Shown: positions 46,527-54,169 of the stretch, one piece after another
Layout: the number at the start of each line of letters is the position of its first letter
Numbering within the stretch: position 1 is the stretch's first letter
Program-made: the position numbers and the translations under genes
Assembly: GCF_010020825.1 (NCBI RefSeq)
Contig: NZ_JAACJE010000001.1
Coordinates: 3,224,001 to 3,288,000 of the forward strand
From: Acidovorax sp. 210-6
GTDB lineage: Bacteria; Pseudomonadota; Gammaproteobacteria; Burkholderiales; Burkholderiaceae_C
Direction of reading: 5' to 3'
Length of the DNA: 64,000 bases
The notes under the pieces: generated by a model
The model's input: only the letters and a program-made list of their open reading frames with translations
What the model was told of the DNA's origin: nothing
Databases searched by the model: none

Positions 46527-47386
46527 AACCGCTGACTTCCTTCCTCTCCCAGTGGAACACGCTGCAGCTGACGCTGGGCGTGTCGGTGGCGCTGCATGCC
46601 GCCGTGCTCTCGGTGCGCTTTGTCGATCCCGCAGGGTTTGACCGCATGTTCCAGGACACGCCGCTGGAGGTCATCCTGGTCAACGCCCAATCCACCGAGA
46701 AGCCCGACAAGGCCCAGGCCATTGCCCAGTTCTCGCTGGCCGGGGGCGGCGACGCCGACAAGGGCCGCGCCACCAGCCCCCTGCCCTACTCGGCACTGAC
46801 CACCGTGGGCGACGACTTCGAGGAAGCCCAGCGCAAGATGGACGCGCTGCAGGAGCAGCAAACCCTGCTGCTCGCCCAGTTGCGCAAGGACATTGCCGCG
46901 CTGCCCGCACCCGACCCGCGCAAGCCTGCGCAGAACGCCCAGGAGGCAGCCGAGCAGGAGCGCCGCCGCCAGCTCATCAAGATGCTGGCCGAGATCGAAA
47001 AGCGCATCAACGAAGAAAACTCCCGCCCCAAGAAGCGCTACATCAGCCCCGCCACGCGCGAGGAGGTGTACGCCGTCTATTACGACCAGCTGCGCCGCAA
47101 GGTCGAGGACAAGGGCACGGTCAACTTCCCCGAATACGGCGGCAAGAAGCTCTACGGCGAGCTGGTCATGATCCTCACCGTCAACCACGACGGGCGCGTG
47201 CTCGGCACCGAGATCGTGCAGGGCTCGGGCAACTCGCGCCTGGACCGCCAGGCCGAAGCCATTGCCGTGGGCGCCGGGCCGTTCGGCAGCTTCAACCCCG
47301 ACATGCGCCAGAAGGCAGACCAGATCGCCGTGGTCTCGCGCTTCAGGTTCACCCGCGACCAAACGCTGGAAACCTCCGTCCGATGA
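46523..47386 (+). CDS. TonB-like energy transducer protein
   Basis: A 287-residue protein with a short cytoplasmic N-terminus, one membrane helix (LQLTLGVSVALHAAVLSVRF), a charged coiled-coil-prone middle rich in Gln/Glu/Arg, and a TonB C-terminal domain (VYAVYYDQLRRKVEDKGTVN, GELVMILTVNHDGRVLGTEI, SGNSRLDRQAEAIAVGAGPF). The central region lacks the long Pro-Glu/Pro-Lys stretch of classical TonB. It may couple the proton motive force to an outer-membrane receptor or to another envelope function. No exbB/exbD is nearby. Its GTG start overlaps the RNase stop by 4 bp, and its end overlaps aroE as ATGA. Confidence 0.85.
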   Translation: MKPLTSFLSQWNTLQLTLGVSVALHAAVLSVRFVDPAGFDRMFQDTPLEVILVNAQSTEKPDKAQAIAQFSLAGGGDADKGRATSPLPYSALTTVGDDFEEAQRKMDALQEQQTLLLAQLRKDIAALPAPDPRKPAQNAQEAAEQERRRQLIKMLAEIEKRINEENSRPKKRYISPATREEVYAVYYDQLRRKVEDKGTVNFPEYGGKKLYGELVMILTVNHDGRVLGTEIVQGSGNSRLDRQAEAIAVGAGPFGSFNPDMRQKADQIAVVSRFRFTRDQTLETSVR

Positions 47387-48237
47387 CCCGCCCCACCGAC
47401 CTGTACTGCGTCATGGGCAACCCGGTGGAGCACAGCCGCTCGCCGTGGATCCACGCCCGCTTTGCCGAACTCACGGGCCAGCGCCTGGTGTACGAGCGCC
47501 GCCTGGTGCCGCTGGACGGCTTTGCCCAGGCGCTGCGCGACTTCGCCCTGGCAGGCGGGCGCGGCTGCAACATCACCGTGCCCTTCAAGCTCGAAGCCGC
47601 GCAGGCCGCCACCGTGCGCAGCGAGCGCGTGCAGCTGGCCGGCGCAGCCAACACCCTGCGCTTCATCGATGGCGCCATCCATGCCGACAACACCGACGGC
47701 CTGGGCCTGGTGGCCGACATCGAACACGGCGCCGGCTTCGCCCTGGCCGGGCGCGACGTGCTGCTCGTCGGCGCGGGCGGCGCCGCCGCCGGGGCCCTGG
47801 GCCCGCTGCTGGCCGCCGGGCCGCGCCGCGTGGTGGTGGCCAACCGCACGCTGGAGCGCGCGCAGGCGCTGGTGCAATCGCATGCCGCGCTTGCAGCGCT
47901 ACAAAAAACAGAGCTATCAGCGCAGTCCCCACAAGCGCTGGAGCATGATTTTGATCTCATCATCAACGCCACGGCCAGCAGCCTGGCCGGCGCCGAGGTG
48001 CCCGTGCCCGCGCGCGTGCTGCGCCCCGGCAGCCTGGCCTACGACATGATGTACGGCCCCGCCGCCGAGGGCTTTCTCGGCTGGGCGCGCCAGCACGGCG
48101 CGACACCGCGCGACGGCCTGGGCATGCTGGTGGAGCAGGCGGCCGAGGCCTTCCGCATCTGGCGCGGCGTGCGCCCGCCCAGCGGCCAGGTGCTGGCCGA
48201 GCTGCGCGCCCTGATGGCCACACCCGCCGCGCACTGA
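47383..48237 (+). CDS. aroE: Shikimate dehydrogenase
   Basis: A 284-residue NADP-dependent enzyme that reduces 3-dehydroshikimate to shikimate. Signatures are YCVMGNPVEHSRSPWIHARF (shikimate-binding), GCNITVPFKLEAAQAA with the catalytic lysine, ADNTDGLGLVADIE, the nucleotide-binding loop VLLVGAGGAAAGALGPLL and FDLIINATASSLAG. It is translationally coupled to the TonB-like gene (ATGA). A family A repeat is carried in frame at 47895-47952, encoding about residues 171-190 just before FDLIINATASS, a variable loop in AroE proteins. Confidence 0.95.
   Translation: MTRPTDLYCVMGNPVEHSRSPWIHARFAELTGQRLVYERRLVPLDGFAQALRDFALAGGRGCNITVPFKLEAAQAATVRSERVQLAGAANTLRFIDGAIHADNTDGLGLVADIEHGAGFALAGRDVLLVGAGGAAAGALGPLLAAGPRRVVVANRTLERAQALVQSHAALAALQKTELSAQSPQALEHDFDLIINATASSLAGAEVPVPARVLRPGSLAYDMMYGPAAEGFLGWARQHGATPRDGLGMLVEQAAEAFRIWRGVRPPSGQVLAELRALMATPAAH
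47895..47952 (-). repeat. Family A repeat inside aroE
   Basis: The minus-strand reading aaatcatgctccagcgc, then tgcgctgatagctctgtttt, then ttgtagcg aligns closely with the intergenic copy at 974-1027 (aaatcgtgctctaacgc and so on). It is in frame, and its A/T-richer codons (CAA AAA ACA GAG CTA TCA) contrast with the flanking gene. Confidence 0.7.
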
Positions 48238-48250
48238 GCGCCCACCGCCC

Positions 48251-48985
48251 ATGAAAGCCCTGCTGCGCTGGATCGGCCTCGTCGCGTTCGCGGTGCTCGC
48301 GCTGGAGCTGTTCTTCGTGCTGCGCATCGCCGCCATGGCGGTGGTGAATCCCGAATCCACCACCTTCCAGCGCTCCGAGGCCTGGGCGCAGCTTGCCAGC
48401 ACCGGTCAGGTGCGCTGGCGCCAGCAATGGGTGCCCTACGCGCAGATATCCAGCCACCTCAAGCGCGCCGTGATCGCCTCGGAGGACGACGGCTTCGTCA
48501 ACCACGAGGGCGTGGACTGGAACGCCATCGAAAAGGCCTGGGAGCGCAACGCCAAGGCCGAGGCACTGATCGCCAAGGCCCAGGCCCGCGCACCCGACAA
48601 GCCGGTGCGCGCACCCAAGATCCGCGGCGGCTCCACCATCACCCAGCAGCTGGCCAAGAACCTGCTGCTCTCGGGCGAGCGCACCCTGGTGCGCAAGGGC
48701 CAGGAATTTTTGCTCACGCTGGCGCTGGAGCAGTTCCTGACCAAGGAGCGCATCCTGGAGATTTACCTCAACAACGTGGAATGGGGCAACGGCGTCTTCG
48801 GCGCCGAGGCCGCCGCGCGCCACTACTACCGCAAGAGCGCCGCCGACCTCGCCCCGCACGAGGCCGCGCGCCTGGCCGTCATGCTGCCCGCGCCCAAGCG
48901 CTTCGAGAAGACGCCGAACTCGGCCTATCTGAGCGGGCGCACGCGCACCATCCTGGCGCGCATGGGGAGCGCCGAGCTGCCCTGA
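48251..48985 (+). CDS. mtgA: Monofunctional biosynthetic peptidoglycan transglycosylase
   Basis: A 244-residue GT51 enzyme anchored by one N-terminal helix (LLRWIGLVAFAVLALELFFV). The catalytic motifs are VIASEDDGFVNHEGVDWNAI with the key glutamate, KIRGGSTITQQLAKNLLLSG, and RKGQEFLLTLALEQFLTKER ILEIYLN. It polymerises lipid II into glycan strands in the periplasm. It begins 13 bp after aroE, the aroE-mtgA order I recall from Comamonadaceae. Its 3' end is 11 bp from that of the convergent LysE gene. Confidence 0.96.
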   Translation: MKALLRWIGLVAFAVLALELFFVLRIAAMAVVNPESTTFQRSEAWAQLASTGQVRWRQQWVPYAQISSHLKRAVIASEDDGFVNHEGVDWNAIEKAWERNAKAEALIAKAQARAPDKPVRAPKIRGGSTITQQLAKNLLLSGERTLVRKGQEFLLTLALEQFLTKERILEIYLNNVEWGNGVFGAEAAARHYYRKSAADLAPHEAARLAVMLPAPKRFEKTPNSAYLSGRTRTILARMGSAELP

Positions 48986-48996
48986 CGCTCAGCGCC

Positions 48997-49617
48997 TCAG
49001 TTCGTCAGCGGCAGCGCTGCCCCCATCACCGCGAACAGCACGCCGCAGCCCTGGTTGAAGCGCCGCCCCACGCGCCGCAGCCAGGGGCGCACGCGGTGCG
49101 CCAGGCTGGCGAGGCCGAACTCGACCACGCACTCGATCATGCAGAACGTGCCCGCCATCACCACGTATTGCAGCCACAGGCTGCGCCCCGGCTCGATGAA
49201 CTGCGGCAGGAAGGCGCCGTAGAACAGCAGGGCCTTGGGGTTGGAGATGGCTGCGAGCAGCCCCTGGCGGAACATCACCGAGCGGCGCACGGGGCCGTGC
49301 TGGCCGTCGATCTCGGGCATGTCCAGCTGCAGCGGCGGGGCGCGCCAGAGCTGGATGCCCAGCCACACCAGGTAAGCGCCGCCGCCCCATTTGAGCAGCA
49401 CCAGCGCGTCGGCCGAGGCGCGCAGCAGTGCGCCGATGCCCAGCATGGACAGGCCAATCAGCAGCGCGAAACCCAGGGCGCCGCCTGCGATGGTCCAGAG
49501 CGTGCGCCGGCGCCCGTGCAGTGCGCCGTGCGCCAGCACCAGCAGGCTGTTGGGGCCGGGCGTGAGCGACAGGCCCACCGACGCCAGCAGATACACCCAC
49601 CACAGGGACCAGGCCAT
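48997..49617 (-). CDS. LysE/RhtB family exporter
   Basis: A 206-residue membrane protein with about six hydrophobic segments. The conserved N-terminal SLTPGPNSLLVLAHGALHGR motif defines the LysE/RhtB superfamily of amino-acid or homoserine-lactone exporters. LLKWGGGAYLVWLGIQLWRA and GLLAAISNPKALLFYGAFLPQF are also typical. The substrate cannot be predicted. It is divergent from a GlxA-type AraC regulator at 49732, which probably controls it through sites in the shared 114-bp region. Confidence 0.92.
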   Translation of the reverse strand: MAWSLWWVYLLASVGLSLTPGPNSLLVLAHGALHGRRRTLWTIAGGALGFALLIGLSMLGIGALLRASADALVLLKWGGGAYLVWLGIQLWRAPPLQLDMPEIDGQHGPVRRSVMFRQGLLAAISNPKALLFYGAFLPQFIEPGRSLWLQYVVMAGTFCMIECVVEFGLASLAHRVRPWLRRVGRRFNQGCGVLFAVMGAALPLTN

Positions 49618-49685
49618 TGCTGCACTCCGAAAAGAACGTTCCAGACGCCGTGCAGTCTAGGCCGGTGGTACGCCATTGCCATGCT

Positions 49686-49715
49686 CCGATCTGGCTTATA
49701 TTGCGACCGATCTGG
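49686..49715. promoter_or_regulatory. Pair of 9-bp direct repeats, candidate AraC-type operator
   Basis: CCGATCTGG occurs at 49686-49694 and again at 49707-49715, a period of 21 bp (two helical turns), between the LysE exporter gene and the GlxA-type regulator gene. AraC-family proteins usually bind direct-repeat half-sites with this spacing. A TATATT sequence (49698-49703) between them might be part of a -10 element. Confidence 0.5.
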
Positions 49716-49731
49716 ACATTTTCTCACCTGC

Positions 49732-50748
49732 ATGGCCGCGCATCCCTCCCACGAACCGGCGCCGCAGCGGCCCGACGTGCGCCTGCTGCTGCTGCCGCTG
49801 CCAGAGTTCACGCTGTTGCCGTTCGGCGGCTTCCTGGACAAGCTGCGCTTTTCGGCCGACGACGCGGACCGCAGCCGCCAGCGCCACTGCGCCTGGACGC
49901 TGCTGGGCCTCGACGCGCAGCCCGTCACCTCCAGCAGCGGCGTGCGCGTGGAGATCGACGCCACGCCCGCCGATGTGGACTGGCGCGCGTTCGACTACCT
50001 GGTGGTGTTCGGCAGCCGCACGGTGGAAAAGTCCATGGCCTTGGCCGCCGCCTATGCGCCCGTGCTGCGGGCCGCCAGCCGCCACGGACTGCCGCTGGTG
50101 GCCATCGACAACGCCAGCTTCCTGCTGGCGCGGGCCGGGCTGCTGCGCGGCCACGAGGTGGCGCTGCACTGGCGCCACGTGGCCGAGTTCCGCAGCGCCT
50201 TCCCGCGCATCGCGGTGCGCGGCGAACTGATCTACTGCTTCGACCGCGACCGCATCACCTGCGCCGGCGGCACCGCCGCCATCGACATGGCGGTGGAGCT
50301 GCTGGCGCGGCACTGCGGCCGGGCACGCGCCTGCAAGGGCCTGGCCGACATGCTGGTGGACGAGCCCCGCCACCCCGCGCACCCCCTGCGCTCGATGGAG
50401 GGCGACCCGCGCCTGGGCCGGCACCTCTCGCGCGCCATCGCGCTGATGCGCAGCGCGCTGGGCGAGCCCATGGGCATTCCCGAACTGGCACGGCGCATCG
50501 GCATCGGGCGCCGCCACCTGGACCGGCTGTTCCAGGAGCGCTTTGGCGTGAGCGCGCACGAACACTGGACCCGGATGCGCCTGGAGCATGCGCAATGGCG
50601 CGTGCAGCACTCCCACCACAGCCTGGCGTCCATCGCCGGCGAGGTGGGCCTGGCCAGCGCCGCCAGCCTGGGCCGGCTGATGCGCCAGCACCTGGGCCAG
50701 AGCCCCGGCGCGCTGCGCGCACAGCGCGCCGCTTCGCCATCCCCTTGA
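49732..50748 (+). CDS. GlxA family AraC-type transcriptional regulator
   Basis: A 338-residue regulator. The N-terminal DJ-1/PfpI-like domain (DVRLLLLPLPEFTLLPFGGF, YLVVFGSRTVEKSMALAAAY, AIDNASFLLARAGLLRGHEV) is followed by a C-terminal double helix-turn-helix (PMGIPELARRIGIGRRHLDR LFQERFG, SLASIAGEVGLASAASLGRL). GlxA-type regulators often control neighbouring transport or amino-acid genes. An in-frame ATG at 49681 exists, but it would place the direct repeats 49686-49715 inside the coding region; ATG 49732 is preferred. It is divergent from the LysE exporter and 20 bp upstream of the phosphatase gene. Confidence 0.85.
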   Translation: MAAHPSHEPAPQRPDVRLLLLPLPEFTLLPFGGFLDKLRFSADDADRSRQRHCAWTLLGLDAQPVTSSSGVRVEIDATPADVDWRAFDYLVVFGSRTVEKSMALAAAYAPVLRAASRHGLPLVAIDNASFLLARAGLLRGHEVALHWRHVAEFRSAFPRIAVRGELIYCFDRDRITCAGGTAAIDMAVELLARHCGRARACKGLADMLVDEPRHPAHPLRSMEGDPRLGRHLSRAIALMRSALGEPMGIPELARRIGIGRRHLDRLFQERFGVSAHEHWTRMRLEHAQWRVQHSHHSLASIAGEVGLASAASLGRLMRQHLGQSPGALRAQRAASPSP

Positions 50749-50768
50749 ACCTTTTTCCTGTCCGCCCC

Positions 50769-51311
50769 ATGCCTCACGCCCCTTCACTACCCGCCCTGCC
50801 CCACCTGGCCCAGCGCACGGAGCCCGGCCCCGTCCGCGTCCTCATGGTCTGCATGGGCAACATCTGCCGCAGCCCCACCGCCCACGGCGTGCTGGAAAAA
50901 CTGGTGGCCGACGCCGGCCTGGCCGCACAGGTCACCGTGGATTCGGCCGGCACGCATGGCTACCACGTGGGCGAGCCGCCCGACGAGCGCGCCCAGCAGC
51001 ATGCCGCGCTGCGCGGTTATGACCTCTCGGCGCAGCGCGCGCGCCGCCTCGTGGCCCGCGATTTCGAGGAATTCGACCTGGTGCTGGTGATGGACGCAGC
51101 CAACGAAGCCCATGCCCGCCCGCTGTGCCCACCCGGACAGCACCACCGCCTGCTGCGCCTCACGGATTTCTGCACCACCGTGCAGGCCTACGAGGTGCCC
51201 GATCCCTACTACGGCGGCGCGGCGGGCTTCGAGCAGGTGCTCGACATCGTGGAAGACGCCTGCCGGGGCCTGCTCGGCGTGCTGGCGCCCGCCACCGGGA
51301 GCCGCCCCTAA
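50769..51311 (+). CDS. Low-molecular-weight protein tyrosine phosphatase
   Basis: A 180-residue cytoplasmic phosphatase. The P-loop C-x5-R-S is VCMGNICRSPTAHG with C28 and R34, and the general-acid aspartate lies in VPDPYYGGAAGFEQVLD. The family is usually about 155 residues; the extra length is an N-terminal extension of about 20 residues before VRVLMVCMGN. Targets are unknown, though members act on tyrosine kinases of capsule systems or on free phosphotyrosine. The ATG at 50769 is close to the upstream gene. It precedes the acyltransferase gene by 43 bp. Confidence 0.93.
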   Translation: MPHAPSLPALPHLAQRTEPGPVRVLMVCMGNICRSPTAHGVLEKLVADAGLAAQVTVDSAGTHGYHVGEPPDERAQQHAALRGYDLSAQRARRLVARDFEEFDLVLVMDAANEAHARPLCPPGQHHRLLRLTDFCTTVQAYEVPDPYYGGAAGFEQVLDIVEDACRGLLGVLAPATGSRP

Positions 51312-51354
51312 CGGTTGCCTGCGCGCCGCCCTGTTCGCCCCCTATCATCCCCCC

Positions 51355-52083
51355 ATGCTTGCCAAGTTGATGGGTTTCTTCCTGCTGGGCCTGGTGCGCG
51401 TGCTCACCGGCTCGCAGGCACGCTGGTACGGTTGCCCGCCCAAGGCGGAGCAGCGCATCTACTTTGCCAACCACCAGAGCCATGCTGACCTGGTGATGAT
51501 CTGGGCCGCACTGCCCGAGGAGCTGCGCAGCATCACCCGCCCCATCGCCGCGCGCGACTACTGGACGAAATCGCCTTTTCGGCAATGGATCACCACCGCC
51601 GTGTTCAACGCCATTTACGTGGAGCGCCAGGCGGCCACGCCGCCCACGGCCCCGGCCGCTGCGGTCGTTGCCGACAGCGCCCAGCCCGGCGGACTCGACC
51701 CGGCCAGCGAAGCACCACCCCCGCCCAGCCCCGAGGCCCTGCGCGCCGCGCTGCCCGAGGGCGACCCGCTCGCGCCGCTGGTGCGCGCGCTGGAAAGCGG
51801 CGACTCGATCATCATCTTCCCCGAGGGCACGCGCGGCCATGGCGATGACCCGCAGCCCTTCAAGTCGGGCCTGTTCCGGCTGGCGCAGATGTTCCCCCAG
51901 GTGGTGCTGGTGCCGGCCTGGATCAACAACGTACAGCGCGTCATCCCCAAGGGCGAAGTGGTGCCGGTGCCCATCCTGTGCTCGGTGACCTTCGGCGCGC
52001 CCATCCAGCTGGAGCCCGGCGAGGAACGCCGCCCGTTCCTCGATCGCGCGCGCCGCGCCGTCATGGCCTTGAGGGAGGTGTGA
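51355..52083 (+). CDS. PlsC-like 1-acylglycerol-3-phosphate acyltransferase
   Basis: A 242-residue acyltransferase. The HX4D catalytic motif is NHQSHAD (H40, D45), and the glycerol-phosphate-binding motif is FPEGTRGHGDD. An Ala/Pro-rich insertion of about 40 residues (roughly 85-125, TPPTAPAAAVVADSAQPGGL and onward) separates them, which is unusual for PlsC. It is followed at 4 bp by a cdsA-like gene, so together they may convert lysophosphatidate to phosphatidate and then to CDP-diacylglycerol. An N-terminal hydrophobic segment (MLAKLMGFFLLGLVRVL) suggests membrane association. The symbol is left blank because core plsC is often elsewhere. Confidence 0.88.
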   Translation: MLAKLMGFFLLGLVRVLTGSQARWYGCPPKAEQRIYFANHQSHADLVMIWAALPEELRSITRPIAARDYWTKSPFRQWITTAVFNAIYVERQAATPPTAPAAAVVADSAQPGGLDPASEAPPPPSPEALRAALPEGDPLAPLVRALESGDSIIIFPEGTRGHGDDPQPFKSGLFRLAQMFPQVVLVPAWINNVQRVIPKGEVVPVPILCSVTFGAPIQLEPGEERRPFLDRARRAVMALREV

Positions 52084-52087
52084 CGCG

Positions 52088-53083
52088 ATGAATTCCTTTC
52101 TGCGCAGCCTCTCCACCACGCAGCAGATCGGTGCGCTGTTCCTGGTGGTCTTTGGTGTGCTCTCGCTCGTCACCATCTGGGCTTTTGTGCGCGGCCTGCG
52201 CGAAACGCCTGCGGGGGATGCCGACGCCGCCGCCGCACGCAAGGCCAAGGGGCGGCGCCTGCGCGGGCTTTTGCAGACTTCCTGGGCCATGGCCACGGTG
52301 TTCTGGGTCGGCTGGGTGCTGGGCGACACGGCAGCCACGGTATTGTTCGCGCTGGTGGCGTTTTTTGCGCTGCGCGAGTTCATCACGCTCTCGCCCACGC
52401 GGCGCGGCGACCACCGCAGCCTGGTACTGGCCTTCTTCGCCGTGCTGCCGCTGCAGTTCGTGCTGGTGGGCACGCGCCAGTACGACCTGTTCACGGTGTT
52501 CATCCCCGTCTACGTCTTCCTGGCGCTACCGGTCGTGAGCGCGCTGGCCAACGATCCCGAGCGCTTCCTCGAGCGCAGCGCCAAGCTGCAGTGGGGCATC
52601 ATGGTCTGCGTCTACGGCATGAGCCACGTGCCCGCGCTGCTGCTGCTGGATTTTCCGGGGCGCGAGGGCCGGGGCGCCTTCCTGGTCTTCTGGCTGGTGT
52701 TGAGCGTGCAGACCTGCATGGTGGTGCAGCACCTGCTGGGGCGGCGCTTCCCGCACACGCCCGTGGCGCCCGCCGTGAGCCAGAGCTTTCAGTGGGCCAG
52801 TTGGCTGGCGGGCATCGCGGTCGGCGCCCTGGTGGGCGGCCTGCTCTCGTTCATCACGCCCTTCAAGCCCGGCCAGGGCCTGGGCCTGGGCCTGCTCGCC
52901 TGCTCGGCGGGCAGCCTGGGGCACCTGGTGATGAAGGCCCTCAAGCGCGACCGCGGCGTCACGAGCTGGGGCATGCAGGGCCAGGCCGTCACGGGCGCGG
53001 GCGGCCTGCTCGACCGCGTGGACGCGCTGTGCTTTGCCGCGCCGGTGTTCTTCCATTCCGTGCGCTGGTATTTTGGTTTATGA
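52088..53083 (+). CDS. CdsA-like phosphatidate cytidylyltransferase
   Basis: A 331-residue polytopic membrane protein with about eight helices. The family signature toward the C-terminus is KRDRGVTSWGMQGQAVTGAG GLLDRVDALCFAAPVFFHS, matching the CDP-diglyceride synthetase pattern S-x-(L/I)-K-R-x(4)-KD...GHGG-x(2)-DR-D, with DR-x-D intact. It makes CDP-diacylglycerol from CTP and phosphatidate. It belongs to the longer subfamily commonly paired with a PlsC-like gene, and is 4 bp downstream of one here. A second, canonical cdsA probably exists elsewhere, so this copy may be accessory. Confidence 0.88.
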   Translation: MNSFLRSLSTTQQIGALFLVVFGVLSLVTIWAFVRGLRETPAGDADAAAARKAKGRRLRGLLQTSWAMATVFWVGWVLGDTAATVLFALVAFFALREFITLSPTRRGDHRSLVLAFFAVLPLQFVLVGTRQYDLFTVFIPVYVFLALPVVSALANDPERFLERSAKLQWGIMVCVYGMSHVPALLLLDFPGREGRGAFLVFWLVLSVQTCMVVQHLLGRRFPHTPVAPAVSQSFQWASWLAGIAVGALVGGLLSFITPFKPGQGLGLGLLACSAGSLGHLVMKALKRDRGVTSWGMQGQAVTGAGGLLDRVDALCFAAPVFFHSVRWYFGL

Positions 53084-53085
53084 AC

Positions 53086-53140
53086 AAATTGGCCTCTAGC
53101 GCCCGCACTTCAAGCGCAAGCAGCTATCAAATTAATAGCG
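53086..53140 (+). repeat. Dispersed repeat family A copy touching the ruvC start
   Basis: aaattggcctctagcgcccg, then cacttcaagcgcaagcagct, then atcaaattaatagcga, the clearest family A unit in the window. It fills the whole gap between the cdsA-like stop (53083) and the ruvC ATG (53142), so the ruvC ribosome-binding region is formed by the repeat. Confidence 0.8.
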
Positions 53141-53141
53141 A

Positions 53142-53690
53142 ATGAGAATCCTTGGCATTGACCCCGGCCTGCAGACCACCGGCTTCGGCGTGCTCGACGT
53201 GGAAGGCCACAAGCTGCGCTACGTGGCCAGTGGCACCATACGCACCACGCAACTGGCGCTGGGCGACCTGCCCGGGCGGCTCAAGCTGCTGTTCGACGGC
53301 ATCGGCGAAGTCGTCGCGCGCTACGAGCCCGACGTGGCCACGGTGGAAATCGTGTTCGTCAACGTCAACCCCCAGTCCACGCTGCTGCTGGGCCAGGCGC
53401 GCGGCGCCTGCGTCACGGCGCTGGTGGCGCGCAACCTGCCCGTGGCCGAGTACACCGCCCTGCAGATGAAGAAGGCCGTGGTCGGCCACGGCCGCGCGGC
53501 CAAGAGCCAGGTGCAGGAGATGGTGCGCCGCCTGCTTGACCTGCCCGGCCTGCCCGGCACCGACGCCGCCGACGCGCTGGGCCTGGCCATCACCCATGCG
53601 CACGCGGGCGCAGCCATGGCCAGGGTGGCGCAGGTCACCGACTTGCAGCGGCGCCAGCATGCGATGTACAAGGGCGGGCGAAGCTACTGA
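53142..53690 (+). CDS. ruvC: Holliday junction endodeoxyribonuclease RuvC
   Basis: A 182-residue resolvase that cuts Holliday junctions with RuvAB. It starts [20 protein letters not shown] with the first active-site aspartate D7. Acidic residues follow in [20 protein letters not shown] and in [20 protein letters not shown]. The ATG lies at the end of a family A repeat, and no clear Shine-Dalgarno is visible upstream. Neither ruvA nor ruvB follows directly, in contrast to the common ruvC-ruvA-ruvB order; instead the radical SAM cassette begins 18 bp downstream. Confidence 0.97.
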   Translation: MRILGIDPGLQTTGFGVLDVEGHKLRYVASGTIRTTQLALGDLPGRLKLLFDGIGEVVARYEPDVATVEIVFVNVNPQSTLLLGQARGACVTALVARNLPVAEYTALQMKKAVVGHGRAAKSQVQEMVRRLLDLPGLPGTDAADALGLAITHAHAGAAMARVAQVTDLQRRQHAMYKGGRSY

Positions 53691-53708
53691 CTCTTGCCCT
53701 GCATCCAC

Positions 53709-54167
53709 ATGCCTACGTCGTTTGCGCTCTTCAAATACCCCCACGGGGGCCGCCCGCTGATCGGCCCGGTGCGGCGCGGGGTGATGTATGGCGGTGCGGT
53801 GCTGGCACTGCTGGCCACGGTGCTGGCCTTCCCTGTGGGTGCGGTGCTTTGGCTGGTTCCGGTGGTGGCGCGGCTGTCGGCGGCGCGCTACCTGCAGATC
53901 GGGCCGCGCTACCTGCTGTGTGGCGACACGATTGTTTATTTTGGCAACGTGCAGCGCATGGTGCTCGCCAGAAGCGAGGGGCGCCTGTCCCTGTACGGCG
54001 CCGACAAGGGCAAGCCGCTGGTCATCGAGCGCAGCAAGTTTCCCACCAACGCGCGCAAGCCCGACAAGATCGCCAAGAACAAGGACACCAAGTTCGAGAA
54101 GGTCTCGGCACGCATCATCGAGGGCGTGCTCAAGGCCGCGCCCGGCACGCCGCTGGAGGAGGCCTGA
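53709..54167 (+). CDS. Small membrane protein of the radical SAM cassette
   Basis: A 152-residue protein, not recognised. It has two adjacent hydrophobic segments (VMYGGAVLALLATVLAFPVG and VLWLVPVVARL) followed by a cytosolic-looking basic domain (RYLQIGPRYLLCGDTIVYFG, VQRMVLARSEGRLSLYGADK, then NARKPDKIAKNKDTKFEKVS). The strand-rich segment after the membrane part resembles PH-like domains in a general way only. Its stop is 2 bp before the radical SAM start, and GGAGGAGG near its 3' end serves as that gene's ribosome-binding site. The ATG at 53709 is chosen over a TTG at 53694. Confidence 0.78.
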   Translation: MPTSFALFKYPHGGRPLIGPVRRGVMYGGAVLALLATVLAFPVGAVLWLVPVVARLSAARYLQIGPRYLLCGDTIVYFGNVQRMVLARSEGRLSLYGADKGKPLVIERSKFPTNARKPDKIAKNKDTKFEKVSARIIEGVLKAAPGTPLEEA

Positions 54168-54169
54168 GC

